64,000 nucleotides of DNA from Cladocopium goreaui (Eukaryota; Sar; Dinophyceae; Suessiales; Symbiodiniaceae): contig CAMXCT020001723.1 of the NCBI GenBank assembly GCA_947184155.2, positions 62,001 to 126,000 on the forward strand, in the 5' to 3' direction. Under the pieces are notes generated by a model. It was not told the origin of the DNA, searched no databases, and was given only the letters and a program-made list of their open reading frames with translations. How positions within the stretch are numbered: position 1 is the stretch's first letter; every line of letters starts with the position of its first letter. Shown in pieces: positions 12,901-23,070 of this stretch. The position numbers and the translations under genes were made by a program.

Positions 12901-13550
12901 ATATGCCAAGCCTGTGGAATGAACTCCGAAGTCACTCGTGGCATACTTCCAGGCAAGGACAAAAAATGTGTTGCCTTCTGGCCCTGAGGTTTTCTGTACT
13001 CGGAACAAAGTTCTTCAACATCGTTCAACAGTTGCTCCTGTTTGCTCCAAAGATTCTAGTGTTCCGCCGGCAATTGCATCTACTCTGACTGTCCAAAACA
13101 GGAAAGGTTGCACTATCAACAATCATCTCCCAAAAAATCTGAAAAAACATGTTGATCCAATAACCTCAAAAAGCATGTTGAAGTGAAATCACCCGGTTTT
13201 GGTTTTGCCGCATTTTTTTGGTACCTCGTTTGTGGTACGGACAGAGGATCAAGGCCTTAGAGGATCAAGCCATATCAAGCCATTGAGCCAGGCATATGTT
13301 TGTGGAAATGTTCCTTACTTGGCTTGGAATTGACTATTGGGTGCGGATCTCAGCAGTTTGAAAAAAACAAAGGTCTGTTGAAGGATTCTTGATGATCTTG
13401 ATTCATGATTTATATTGATTTACTATGATTTATTATGATTTATCCCTATTTTATCCCTTTCTTCTTGATGTTTTTGGCAGTTTCCAGGGACGGCATTCAG
13501 AGATTGCTTCTGTGAGCCCAGGAGTGGCGAAACTCCTCACAAATCTTTGA
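3960..13550 (+). CDS. ABC1/ADCK2-like atypical kinase, multi-exon, 5' end not found
   Basis: Exons on the plus strand carry the conserved ABC1 (UbiB/ADCK) motifs in order. 3960-4012 encodes [17 protein letters not shown], the VAVK lysine strand. 6744-6798 has the [12 protein letters not shown] helix. 8673-8787 has [13 protein letters not shown], the catalytic loop. About 10361-10451 has [15 protein letters not shown], the metal-loop region. 12077-12157 has [18 protein letters not shown], and about 12736-12835 has [13 protein letters not shown], a family C-terminal signature. 13488-13550 is a possible last exon ending in TGA. In other eukaryotes this family supports coenzyme Q or lipid metabolism in mitochondria or plastids; that role is inference here. 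Donors at 4013, 6799, 8788 and 12158 are GT. Exons between 6.8 and 8.6 kb are uncertain. The DFG-equivalent aspartate reads as alanine. Confidence 0.8.
4196..4795. repeat. CA-rich minisatellite
   Basis: The array uses the words ACTTCACACACA, AACTTAACATACAATA and, in two copies, CTTCTGTGTGGCCTGCGTGT. Unit length varies, so it looks like a compound minisatellite grown from CA slippage. It lies in the first visible intron of the kinase gene. Confidence 0.9.
4795..5095. repeat. GC-rich tandem repeat, GTGGCAGGCGTGGCAC core
   Basis: The core GTGGCAGGCGTGGCA recurs at roughly 40-45 bp spacing. It is followed alternately by TTGGTGACATCCACCTTGAT and CACATCCACGGTCGTTTT, giving a higher-order unit of about 85 bp. 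It begins inside the last CA-rich units, so the two arrays share a border. Confidence 0.85.
5428..5562. repeat. CATA microsatellite
   Basis: Tandem CATA and CACATA units with interruptions, inside a kinase intron. The long frame across it is a by-product of the repeat. Confidence 0.9.
6379..6412. repeat. Solo arm of a short inverted-repeat element
   Basis: Contains GAAATCCTGCACCAGTTG followed by a TAGATGATTGAT-like stretch, the same arm as the full palindromic element at 34043-34131. No matching right arm is visible here. Confidence 0.6.
7565..7956 (+). CDS. Candidate exons inside the kinase locus
   Basis: Two stretches look coding. Near 7568-7620, after a TTTTTCAAG acceptor, the frame reads [18 protein letters not shown]. 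At 7827-7956 the frame reads [18 protein letters not shown] and then [17 protein letters not shown], ending at a good GT donor (7957). Both lie between the VEEF and GDLHPGN exons of the kinase and on the same strand. They may be lineage-specific parts of that protein, because neither matches a conserved ABC1 block I can name. Another possibility is that the second is a chance open frame. Confidence 0.4.
10050..10145. repeat. Short element with GGGTACCCC core ends
   Basis: Two GGTACCCC-type motifs face each other, at about 10054 and 10126. They flank a stretch with GGATGGTTTACAGTGGAAAA and a T/G homopolymer. Related copies occur near 2165-2260, 7522-7556, 20300-20385 and 47385-47450. Confidence 0.55.
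10525..10576. repeat. Truncated copy of the TA-flanked MITE
   Basis: CTCTGGTAATTTAACATAGC followed by a CCATTTATAGTGGAT-like interior matches the reverse complement of the right half of the complete element at 36677-36780. The other terminal repeat is absent. Confidence 0.7.
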
Positions 13551-14221
13551 GAACTTCAAGATGTGAGGACAGGATCAGTCGTCTGGGGGTGTCAAGCAGA
13601 GATGTTCGCCATGGGATTTTGACATGATAGGTTTGCATGAATGTGGCATGTCAGGCTGCTGTGAGGCCTGTCAGACCGTTCAGAATTAAATGTTTTGAAT
13701 AACAATAACAACAACATATTTGCATGCAAACCTAGCGGACAGTGCGTTTTCGAGTTTGCTTGAAGTCGATTGCTTTCAAACCTTTCCAGATCATGATCTT
13801 CCAGAGCCATATCACTCCAAAAACTGGCAGTTGATGTCGTGTCATCCAGCTTCATCCAGACCTTTGATGCAGAAAAAAGAGTGGTTCAAGGCGGAGCTGG
13901 TACATGGCTTGCCATGGAGTCCAAGGGCGAAATGATGCCGGAAATATCATCAGCATACTGTCGTGCAAGCGCCAAACCTTGCACCATCTGACAGATTTGA
14001 CCGAGTGATTGCAAGGGCTTGCCTGCCATAGAATGGGACGTGTGGGGATGATAAGCAGTGATGAGGAGTTGAGCTACGAACCAAATCCGTATCATTTTTG
14101 ACTAATTTTGCGAGCCAAGGTACTTTGCTGAATTTCAACATTTTCAACCATGATTTTCACTCCTGCATTGCCAGTCTGCAGCAGCAACAGAAAATTATGA
14201 ATTGGCGTCGTGGGAGTGGAA

Positions 14222-15150
14222 CCTTGTCATCGGGAGCGAATTGGCCACACAAAGAGCAGCGCCGGGGGGGCTGCGGCTCTTGTGGAATTTCCGCGAGAGC
14301 CTTAGCTCCCCTGGCGCCGCTCTTTCATGTAGTGCAGCAGTTGGATTGTGTGGTTGAGTGCCGCAAAACAAAAACAAGGCGCCGAATGAATGGAGCGACA
14401 CTGGCCAAACTCACAGGCGCCAGGGGGGCTGCGGCTCTTGCGGAATTTCCGCGAGAGCCTTAGCTCCCCTGGCCGCTCTTTCATGTAGTGCAGCAGTTGG
14501 ATTGTGCGGTTGAGTGCCGCAAAGCAAAAACAAGGCGCCAAATGAATGGAGCGACACTGGCCAAACTCACAGGCGCCAAGGGGGCTGCGGCTCTTGCGGA
14601 ATTTCCGCGAGAGCCTGAGCTCCCCTGGCCGCTCTTTCATGTAGTGCAGCAGTTGGATTGTGCGGTTGAGTGCCGCAAAGCAAAAACAAGGCGCCGAATG
14701 AATGGAGCGACACTGGCCAAACTCACAGGCGCCAAGGGGGCTGCGGCTCTTGCGGAATTTCCGCGAGAGCCTGAGCTCCCCTGGCCGCTCTTTCATGTAG
14801 TGCAGCAGTTGGATTGTGCGGTTGAGTGCCGCAAAGCAAAAACAAGGCGCCGAATGAATGGAGCGACACTGGCCAAACTCACAGGCGCCAGGGGGGCTGC
14901 GGCTCTTGCGGAATTTCTGCGAGAGCCTGAGCTCCCCTGGCCCGCTCTTTCATTTAGTGCAGCAGTTGGATTGTGCGGTTGAGTGCCGCAAAGGCGCCGA
15001 ATGAATGGAGCGACACTGGCCAAACTCACAGGCGCCAGGGGGGCTGCGGCTCTTGCGGAATTTCCGCGAGAGCCTGAGCTCCCCTGGCGCCGCTCTTTCA
15101 TTTAGTGCAGCAGTTGGATTGTGCGGTTGAGTGCCGCTGAACAAAAAAAG
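14222..15150. repeat. Satellite array, about 157-bp unit, six copies
   Basis: The block GCTGCGGCTCTTGCGGAATT recurs near 14270, 14429, 14585, 14743, 14897 and 15045. Each unit also carries GCAGCAGTTGGATTGTG and GAATGGAGCGACACTGGC. Because the unit is close to 156 bp (52 codons), frames stay open on both strands with a repeating 52-residue pattern. The GC-rich composition differs sharply from the AT-rich surroundings. It lies between the kinase and the transporter, and nothing shows that it is translated. Confidence 0.85.
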
Positions 15151-15779
15151 GCCGCCAAATGAATGGCTGCGATTCGGACTTGGTGACAAACCAAGTGAGT
15201 GTTCTGAAGTGCAGCTGGACTGGACGAACTTGCTGTTGACATTTATTTACCATCTCATCAATATATAATTATATATATATAATTATATATATGTATATAT
15301 ACGTTTTCTAAATAATAACACTAAAAGATGGTAGGTTTTCTCACAAGGCTTCAAGGTTTTTGGATTCTTGGTGCTTCCACATTGCCTGCATGGATGGCCC
15401 ACAGGAACTGTGACACATGCAAACAACATGAAATAGAATTTCAACACCCTGAAACTCCAGTCTGTGTGCCACCCAAATTGGACGCCTCTACACAAATAAA
15501 TGAAATCGCATGGAATACCTTCATTATATTCAAATATATTCAACCTGCTAGGGATTTGAACTAGATTAGTGTGAGCTGACACCGGAGAGGCAACACTGTA
15601 AGTCTCAGCTTAATTCCAGAAGTAAGTGGAAATCAACAACTGCATCAAAAAACTACAGGATATGCCCTGGAAACTGTTGATTGGTTCTCCATCCTCCAGT
15701 AAGAGCAACGCATTGGGCACTATTGGATACTATTGGCCTGTCGCATCCTTTGAGTCATTGGCTTCACTGCTTCACTGGG

Positions 15780-18700
15780 ATGGAAGAGAAAAGCATAGCT
15801 GACATCTTCGCCACCCAGCGCAGACAGGGTCAGTTCGACTTGGGAGATCCGACTGACGAAGCAGCTGATCAGTGAGGGATATCACCCAGACATCCACTAC
15901 TCAAATTGCCCCCAGCCATAACCATGTCCGGAAGACTCGTCATTGGCTTGTAGAGCCAGTGACGATTGCGCTTTGCTGAGGACTTCATTGGGTTTGGACG
16001 CTTCCAAAGATGTTTGCTGATCATTGCAGGGCTTGGCTTCATGGCAGATGCCATTGAAGTCGGTGCAGCACACGGGAAGGGTGGTAAGGGAGAGGAGCCA
16101 GGTTTGATCATATCACTAGTGCGCAGGAAGTTCCCCTTGGCATTCATTCGAGCTTTTTGCAGACTCAAGGTTTCAGAGATATTATATTATATTATATTAT
16201 ATTATATCATATTACATAAATAATCTTTGTTTCATCATCTGGGAGTCATAAATACTGTAATTAGGTTTTGGGTACAAACACCGACCATCGGGTTTTTATC
16301 CGTTTGATTCCTTGTTTGGGCCGGCTATAGACTTTTGGATCAGCTTCAGATAGCCGGGTGGCAGCCACAGGCAGATGCCTGTCATTCCGCTACTGTCCAA
16401 TTTTCTGCAGGCGTTATCACATTTTTGGTGCAGAAAGCGAAAGAGGAATGGCCTGAAGTAGAAGGTGGAATGGGGTGAAGGAGTGAAGGGCTCTTGTGCA
16501 ACCATTCCACATGTTTTGCAGTACCGGGAAGCGGGAAGAGAATCCAAGCAAGTGACAAAGTATTTCCTACTTGTCTCGTTTGGAGGGTGACGTGATGTGA
16601 CGTGGCAAGACCGGCCCTCTACAAATTCCATCAGGTTTGACATGCATCAACATTTGATTTGCCATAAGTTGGACCTATGGGTGCTGGGTGTGGAATTAAT
16701 TGGAACATTTGAATCTTTGGGACGCGTCGTCCAAGTCAAAAGCTTTGAGTTCGTTGGAAGTTGTATGATGTTTAAACTGACTCTCCTTCAAGGCTGGCAA
16801 CTGAATGCTTTGTCCACAAGCGTGTTTACCGCCAAGCTGTGACTCAGCTGCAAGAGATCCGAGGTATTCTGTGGGGTCCATCCACCTCCATCCACCATAT
16901 GGGTATGGATCAATACCTATTAATACCATTTTTAGGGGAATGAACATCCATTTACCAGCTATTTTGATGTTCACCAGGGGTACAAGGTTTTGACACACTG
17001 CCATATCACTATCTCAAGAGGTTTTCGCAAATCCAATGGTCCCACTCGATTTGTTGAGGCTTGGGAGCTGGATCTGGGGGAGCTTGTCAGACCACTTGGG
17101 TCGCAGGCTCTGTGCTCCTTCACTTGTACCAGTGATTCCCAGTGGCCCAGTGGCATCCATGGCATCCATGGCATTCCCAGCTTCTTGTGGTATCCAATGG
17201 CCTCAGCCTCACAGGCTAACCTTCTTACTGGCCAATCTGTTCCTCTTAGTCACTGGCTGCCTGTCTGCTGCAGCCCCGTCGTCGCGTGGCGCAAGGAATA
17301 TAGACAGGATTCAATGATGTTCAATGGTTCTCTACTAAAATGCAACGAAGAAACGAAGCAAGAAACCTCTCTGACCTCCGAAGATCTCCGAAGCCCAAGC
17401 CACTGAGGTATTTTTGGCTAGTTGCGGCACGCGCACTGGTTGGCCTAGCGATCGGAGGAATCATCGTTCCTTTTGATAACCTGGCTGATGCTTGATGCAA
17501 ATGGTCACGAAACACATGGGTATGGGAATGGATCAAGTGGATGTTCATCCCGCCAAAGATGGCCATTCCCATGTGACGTGGGCCTTGTGTCTTGCCAATC
17601 CACGTGGAAAACGAACAATCAACATTTTCACAGGTCGCAGCCCTGGGGGGGTATGATGGTGGACCTGTGATCAAGCAACAGATTTTGCATGACTTTGATA
17701 TATTTTGTTACTGTAGGTTTTGTGTTTGAAGGCTGGTAGGACCTGGTAGATCCTGGTGTAAAGGACAACAAGACAGGGAAGATCAGGGAAGCATCGTATA
17801 CGACTGAAAATGTGAGTCTGAGCAGTGCGAAACTGTGACAGGGTTGGAGTGCGTTCGGAGGAATATTGATGCAATTTGTAGGTTCCATTTTATTGAACTC
17901 TTTTGTTTGCTTGCTGCTTAAGTTTAAATTCTATCACACCTTGCAGGCAACCCATGCTTGTCATTGCTTGTCATAGTGCTGTGGCAGGAACTGAAGTGCC
18001 AAGGAAAGCGTGCCAGAAAGCTGGTCTGGAAGCGTTTGCTTTGCAATCGAATATTTTTGGACGTTGCTTGGCTTCAAGAATCTTCGAGGTGTTGCCATGG
18101 TGTCGCCCTGGCCAAAGGTTTTTTTTTGCCCCTTTCTTACCGGATCCTGACTAAAAGGTACTGCACTCAACAATCTCAACAAACATTTGGAACGCACACT
18201 ATGTTTCTCAAGAAAGCAATGGATGATGAGATTTCCGAAAGCCACATGTTGTGCCCTAGGCTTGGAAGCCTGTATTCCAATGGTTTAGCTGCCCTGGTGA
18301 TCGAGCCGTTGGGATGGAGGTGCCGTCGATAACTAGCATGTGACCATGGACAACTACTTCAATGGGGCCCATTGAATGGGGGTTAAACATCACATTTTGG
18401 TGGTGAATTATAAAGATGAACTGCCCAAAAGCTATAGTTTATAGATGTTCATAGCAATACATGGCTCTGAGGAAGTATCCGGAACCCTTAGACCGCCTAA
18501 ACATCCAAAACTGTTGGCAGGGTCTATTTGCTTTTCAGTGCTCTCCCAATCCTACTGGCGTGCATGGGCTACTTCTTCTTAGAGGAGAGCTGCCACCGAT
18601 GAAACGACCTCAGCGCATTGAGAACGGTGCGATGTGCTGCGGTACTCAGACATCCACCTTATTAAGTGAGCATCACATCCTGGGCATTTGAGTCTACGTT

Positions 18701-20334
18701 ATGTGCATTTCAAGTATTTCCAAGTCACCATAATTCAGAATTATTCACCTTTTTTCCTTCGGTGACCATATGTGATCATTTTCTCCCCCAACCATTCATC
18801 TCCCTTTTGCAAAATGGCAGTCTTCTGCCAGGAGAGTCCCATGTGGCTCCTCGATCGTGGTTATGACTATGAAGCCTGGCAGGTGTTGCAAAGGATCAGC
18901 CGCATCAATGGCAAGGAGTCTTTCCGCTGTGCACTTTCGGTTCTGTAAAGGATGCGATTCTGAAATTAGTATGTACAACCATGTACAACCTATGCAATGA
19001 ACATAATCGAAGATGCCATTTACATATTAATATATAATTATATATATATAATATATATATACACACGTATATATATATATATATATTTGATATATGTTGT
19101 GACTGGGGAGTGAGACTCAAAGTGTAGAAAATCGGACGGTCTCGATATGTCTCGTAGACATTGACATACATTTTCAAGATTTTACAAGTAATTACAGAAT
19201 CGTAACCTTTTCCACGTGCAGAATTCGTGGATTGGGCAGTCAATTGGCATCGCAGGACCTGAGCAACATGGCGTTAGTGTCCTATGCCAGAGAAGCGGAT
19301 CCTTCATGCAGAGAACTACTGGCATCTTAGCTGCCTTGGCTACGTATTTTCAAACATTGAAAGTTGGGATATCAAATTTATCAAAGTCGTGACATGGAAC
19401 AAAATCCCTATGAGCCATAAGGTAACCTTTAAAAGAATCCCACACATCAGTGGGGCAAGTCTGTCTGGTTCAGCTGGAGAACGCTGGAGATTTCACATGA
19501 TTTCACAGCGACGTATCAGATGAGGTTCCGTCGCTCCGGAGAAGCCTGCTTTCTTTGAGTTCCTTGGAGCAAACAGTTATAAACAATTGCCAAGGTTTGC
19601 AATCGTTGTTGTGGGCTAGTGAACATACTTCAGGTATTCCCAAGCTTTCTATGACTGAATCTGGAGACAAGATAACACAAAGCTATACGCGCATGAGACG
19701 TGCAGATCTCCGATTGCATCCTCTCATTTTTCAGACTTCAGGTATCATTTGGTGGCTTGGACTCTTTGGCTACTACGGTGCTTCCTTGGGCAGCGGTTTA
19801 ATTTTCTCCTCCAGTGGTTCCTTCGACTACGGTGAACTGATCTTCTCCAGCATGGGGGAGATTGCAGGAGTGACCGTAGCCATGTGTTTGGCCTGGCGGG
19901 TCTCGGAAATCATCATCCAGCCATGGTTCTACTTGGTCAGCACCTTGGCTTGCCTTGCTGTCCTCATTGCACATGCCTTGAAGGGACCAGCTCTGCTGCT
20001 GGGTGCCCTAGCCTTCATTTTGCGCGCTGGAAGTATGGGTGCAATTTCAGTGACTTGGGTTTTGACACCCACAGCATTTCCAACACACGTGCGGTGCACG
20101 GCGCATAGCATTCTCTATACTGCGGGCTCTCTTGGACCGGTCTGTGCCACGTTGTGGCCTGGAACAACGCCACTAGCCGTGATCATGGGAAGCTACGCTG
20201 GGGCCAACTTGGTCTGTGCAATTGTCGGGCAGTGGCAAGTCAAAGGTCTTGCAGCGCACCTAGGAGACAATGTCAGTTTTGGTTTGAACGGAGATTTTCA
20301 ATCCATGGGGGTACCCCTAAATCATCCATTTTAA
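15780..20334 (+). CDS. MFS transporter, SV2/SVOP-like, multi-exon
   Basis: An ATG at 15780 opens a soluble N-terminus. 15981-16062 encodes IGFGRFQRCLLII and FMADAIEV (TM1). 16793-16835, 17059-17106 (GSWIWGSLSDHLGRR, the MFS loop 2-3 motif), 17215-17280 and 17408-17483 (RALVGLAIGG) join in frame. 18521-18581 is a helix ending GYFFL, and 18832 to about 18915 starts ESPMWLLDRGYDYEAW. About 19735-20334 holds the C-terminal helices with EIAGVTVAM and FPTHVRCTAHSILYTAGSLG. This family moves organic ions or sugars across membranes; the substrate cannot be told. Donors include GT (16063, 17281), GC (16836, 17107) and GA (18582). The segment around 17.95-18.13 kb is less certain, and TM1-TM2 looks short, so an exon may be missing. 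Confidence 0.85.
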
Positions 20335-20390
20335 TAGGATTTCCATGATGAAGCATCCAGCTATTGGGGTACCCCCATGGCCCATGCCTT
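20300..20390. repeat. GGGGTACCCC element overlapping the transporter's last codons
   Basis: Paired GGGGTACCCC motifs at about 20309 and 20368 enclose AAATCATCCATTTTAATAGG. The predicted stop codon of the transporter (ending at 20334) lies inside this element, so the last dozen residues appear to come from it. Confidence 0.6.
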
Positions 20391-22895
20391 AGGAAACCCC
20401 CATTTGACCACGAAAAGCCACAGGCATCCATCCTTCCAACTGCGCTCAAAGTGCGGAGTCCTTCCCATGTTCATATCTGCCACGTCCTGTAAGTACCTAT
20501 TGCGGAGAATTAGCGAAAACAAACACACACACACACACACATTCTACATACACATTATATATCTATATATATATATATCTATATATATATATATAATACA
20601 TATATCAACTACCCAGACCCATTCTTTGTTATCATGGATCATATTGGATCATGGATCCCAATGCTGTCATCTCATCGGCTGAGGCGTGGAGCCTTCGATA
20701 GTCTCATTTCAGACTTGCACGCCTCGAACCTGGAGCGCAGGGCCAGATCCTCCATCACCAGGGAGAGTCGTGTGCCTGGCCACAAAAAAAAGGCCCCCAC
20801 TGGTGGTGGCTGGAGGGGTCACCCTCCCAGGAAACCAATAGGGTGAATAGGGATCCACAAGTAAATGATGAGTAAATGATGAGTAAATGATGAGTAAATG
20901 ATGAGTAAATCCTGTGAAACGAGCCCCTCTTCAGAGAGTTGAATCATCATGGCACCGATCTATGAGTTAGAGGTGTCAGACAGGGGAAGGACATCCAAAC
21001 AAGATGAACACTCCATGGAATCAGATAGTTTTTTCCGACCTGCCAAAGGCTGTTGGACTCCACATTGGGTTTACTTCACCTATTGGAGTCAACTCCATCC
21101 ATGTCATGGTCGTAGGCATACTCCTCTCTGCTCTAATAGTCCCGTATCATGCATTATCATGTCATCTAGGAATATCTTCTAATATCTACAATACATATAT
21201 CTACTATATACTGATATTATACTGATATATCTATATATACTGTACAGTATAGCCGCTATCAGAAGATTTTTTTTGGTATAAGTTGGATGTTGCTATCGTC
21301 ATCCCAAGTTGGATTCCTCCCAAGGCATCGAGACCCACTTGGGCCAGTCGGCCCAGTTGGATGAGCCGGCCCAGCTGGAGCAGTCAGCCTGAACGAAGCT
21401 CCAATCTCCTGCAAAACGCTGAATGATCAGTTGATGGCAATGGGAAATCCATGGAAATCCATGGAAATCCCCTATAAATGAATGTTTTAATGGGAAAATG
21501 ACGCGAAAATCATCTATAAATTTGTTGGATTTTCCATTGCGATGTTTGATGCGGTTATTACTTGAGGATTTTGATGTGGGAAAGCATCTCAGGGTGAAAT
21601 CCGAATGAAAAAGGTGCTACAACTTGAATTCATGGCTACAATTGGCTACAGCATGCTACAGCTATATCATCAAGAAGTGCTTTGAAAAACAACTCACAGC
21701 TACGGCGTTGACTTTGGACCCCTGCAAAGTTTGGGAGTCTATCAATGCAAGCGGCTAAAAATGGTGAAACGGATGCTTGTGCCGATTTGGATCGAGTTAT
21801 TGTTGCGCAGCGATTCATAAGGTGTGTTTCGAAGTTGCACAGACCCTTCAGAGATACATCGAGGAGGGTTCGACAAAAGTACTTGCAAACAATGTTGCTC
21901 CTATGCAGAATCGCTTGTGTTGCAAGTTCAGCTGCGAATCAGGACAACACCCTGACATCACGCAGAAACTTCAGTGAACCGGGTGAATCCATGATTTTTT
22001 CAGCAGTCTCCTCAGTGAAGCTATGAAGTACAAATATGTATTAGATATAAATATAATATTCATCGAATCAGATAATTGCGGCACTCCCAAATCAGCAGGT
22101 TCATCCTTGATGTAAGCTGAACATTGGATACATTGGATGCTGGCAGATCTTTAGCTCATAAAACATCAACAAAAAACTGGGGAAACCGATGCCTTGAGCA
22201 TCAAGCAATCCGGAGGTGAATGATGCGCCTCGTGATGCAGTCGGTTTGTTTCCAGTTCAGGGTTGGCTTCAAGCGATGGACCAAGCCCTTTGCTCCATGG
22301 CAATACCTGGCATGAGCAGTCTCAAGCTTTTCACTTCGACTTTGAATTGTAAATCCATGTAAATCCAATATAGATCACTATAACTCCCATATACATCCTG
22401 GAGTGTCTCAATTATTCCCCACTTTCATCCGAGTTTCAATAGTCCGATTTTTTTCCAACTTGAGACGGTCCAATAACCAATCACATGTCCAGGGTGGGGA
22501 TGGTTTCGATGGCTATCAGGATAAGATCAGCATGAGATCCACAGCAGAAGCTACGCCAGGGCCGCCAGGTGGCTGTGAGGCAAACTCGCCAGATCTTTTC
22601 CGTTGAGACATCGCCTCATCGCTTCCCACAGAGTGTTACTGACACGGTCGATATGATGTGCACCAATCCACAAATTGGAGTCCGCAAAGGATACATCACT
22701 AGGCACTGCTGTTTGCTTGCCGCAATGGTCATCTTAGATCATCTTAGTTCTGTTACTTCCGGTACAGCGAACGTGGGAAAAAATATACCTCGCAGGTGTT
22801 TACATGGCTCGCTCAAGCTTTTGTCCTGAAGCCATGATGAGCAAAGAATCTACGTATTGTAGTTGCCCTTTTTGCTCTGGTGAAACTCATGACCG
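20391..22895. other. Intergenic stretch with simple repeats
   Basis: No exon could be recognised. It contains a CA/TA microsatellite (about 20520-20602), a 13-bp tandem repeat of AGTAAATGATG type (20862-20912), and AT-rich tracts at 21180-21250. At 21440-21540 there are near-palindromic ATGGAAATCC and CCTATAAATG words typical of the short elements elsewhere in the window. Confidence 0.6.
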
Positions 22896-22899
22896 CTGG

Positions 22900-22911
22900 C
22901 ATTTTGGCTCA
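22900..22911 (+). promoter_or_regulatory. 12-base match to the dinoflagellate spliced-leader core
   Basis: CATTTTGGCTCA equals the central part of the dinoflagellate spliced leader as I know it (CCGTAGCCATTTTGGCTCAAG). Neighbouring bases on both sides differ. It lies about 160 bases upstream of the first recognisable SR-protein exon and on the same strand. It may be a relict leader left by mRNA reinsertion, or it may be chance. Confidence 0.3.
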
Positions 22912-23070
22912 TTTCCTAAGACTGGAGTGTGATTATTTTTGGGTGTCAAAGCACATGCCAACCAGGACCTGCTGGAGAGCGACCTGTTCAATGGTCAGTT
23001 ACAAAGCAGATCATAGACCATCACCAACCGTCACACATGGCAACCCAAAGGATCTCAGATCTGTCACCAG

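Noticed and set aside
14302..15189. Long open frames on both strands over the satellite
   Set aside because: They repeat with the 156-157-bp unit, so openness follows from the repeat length and not from coding.
23036..23070. ATG at 23036 as the start of the SR protein with a tiny intron before IYVGN
   Set aside because: It would need an intron of about 20 bases; the in-frame open sequence upstream makes an earlier exon more likely.
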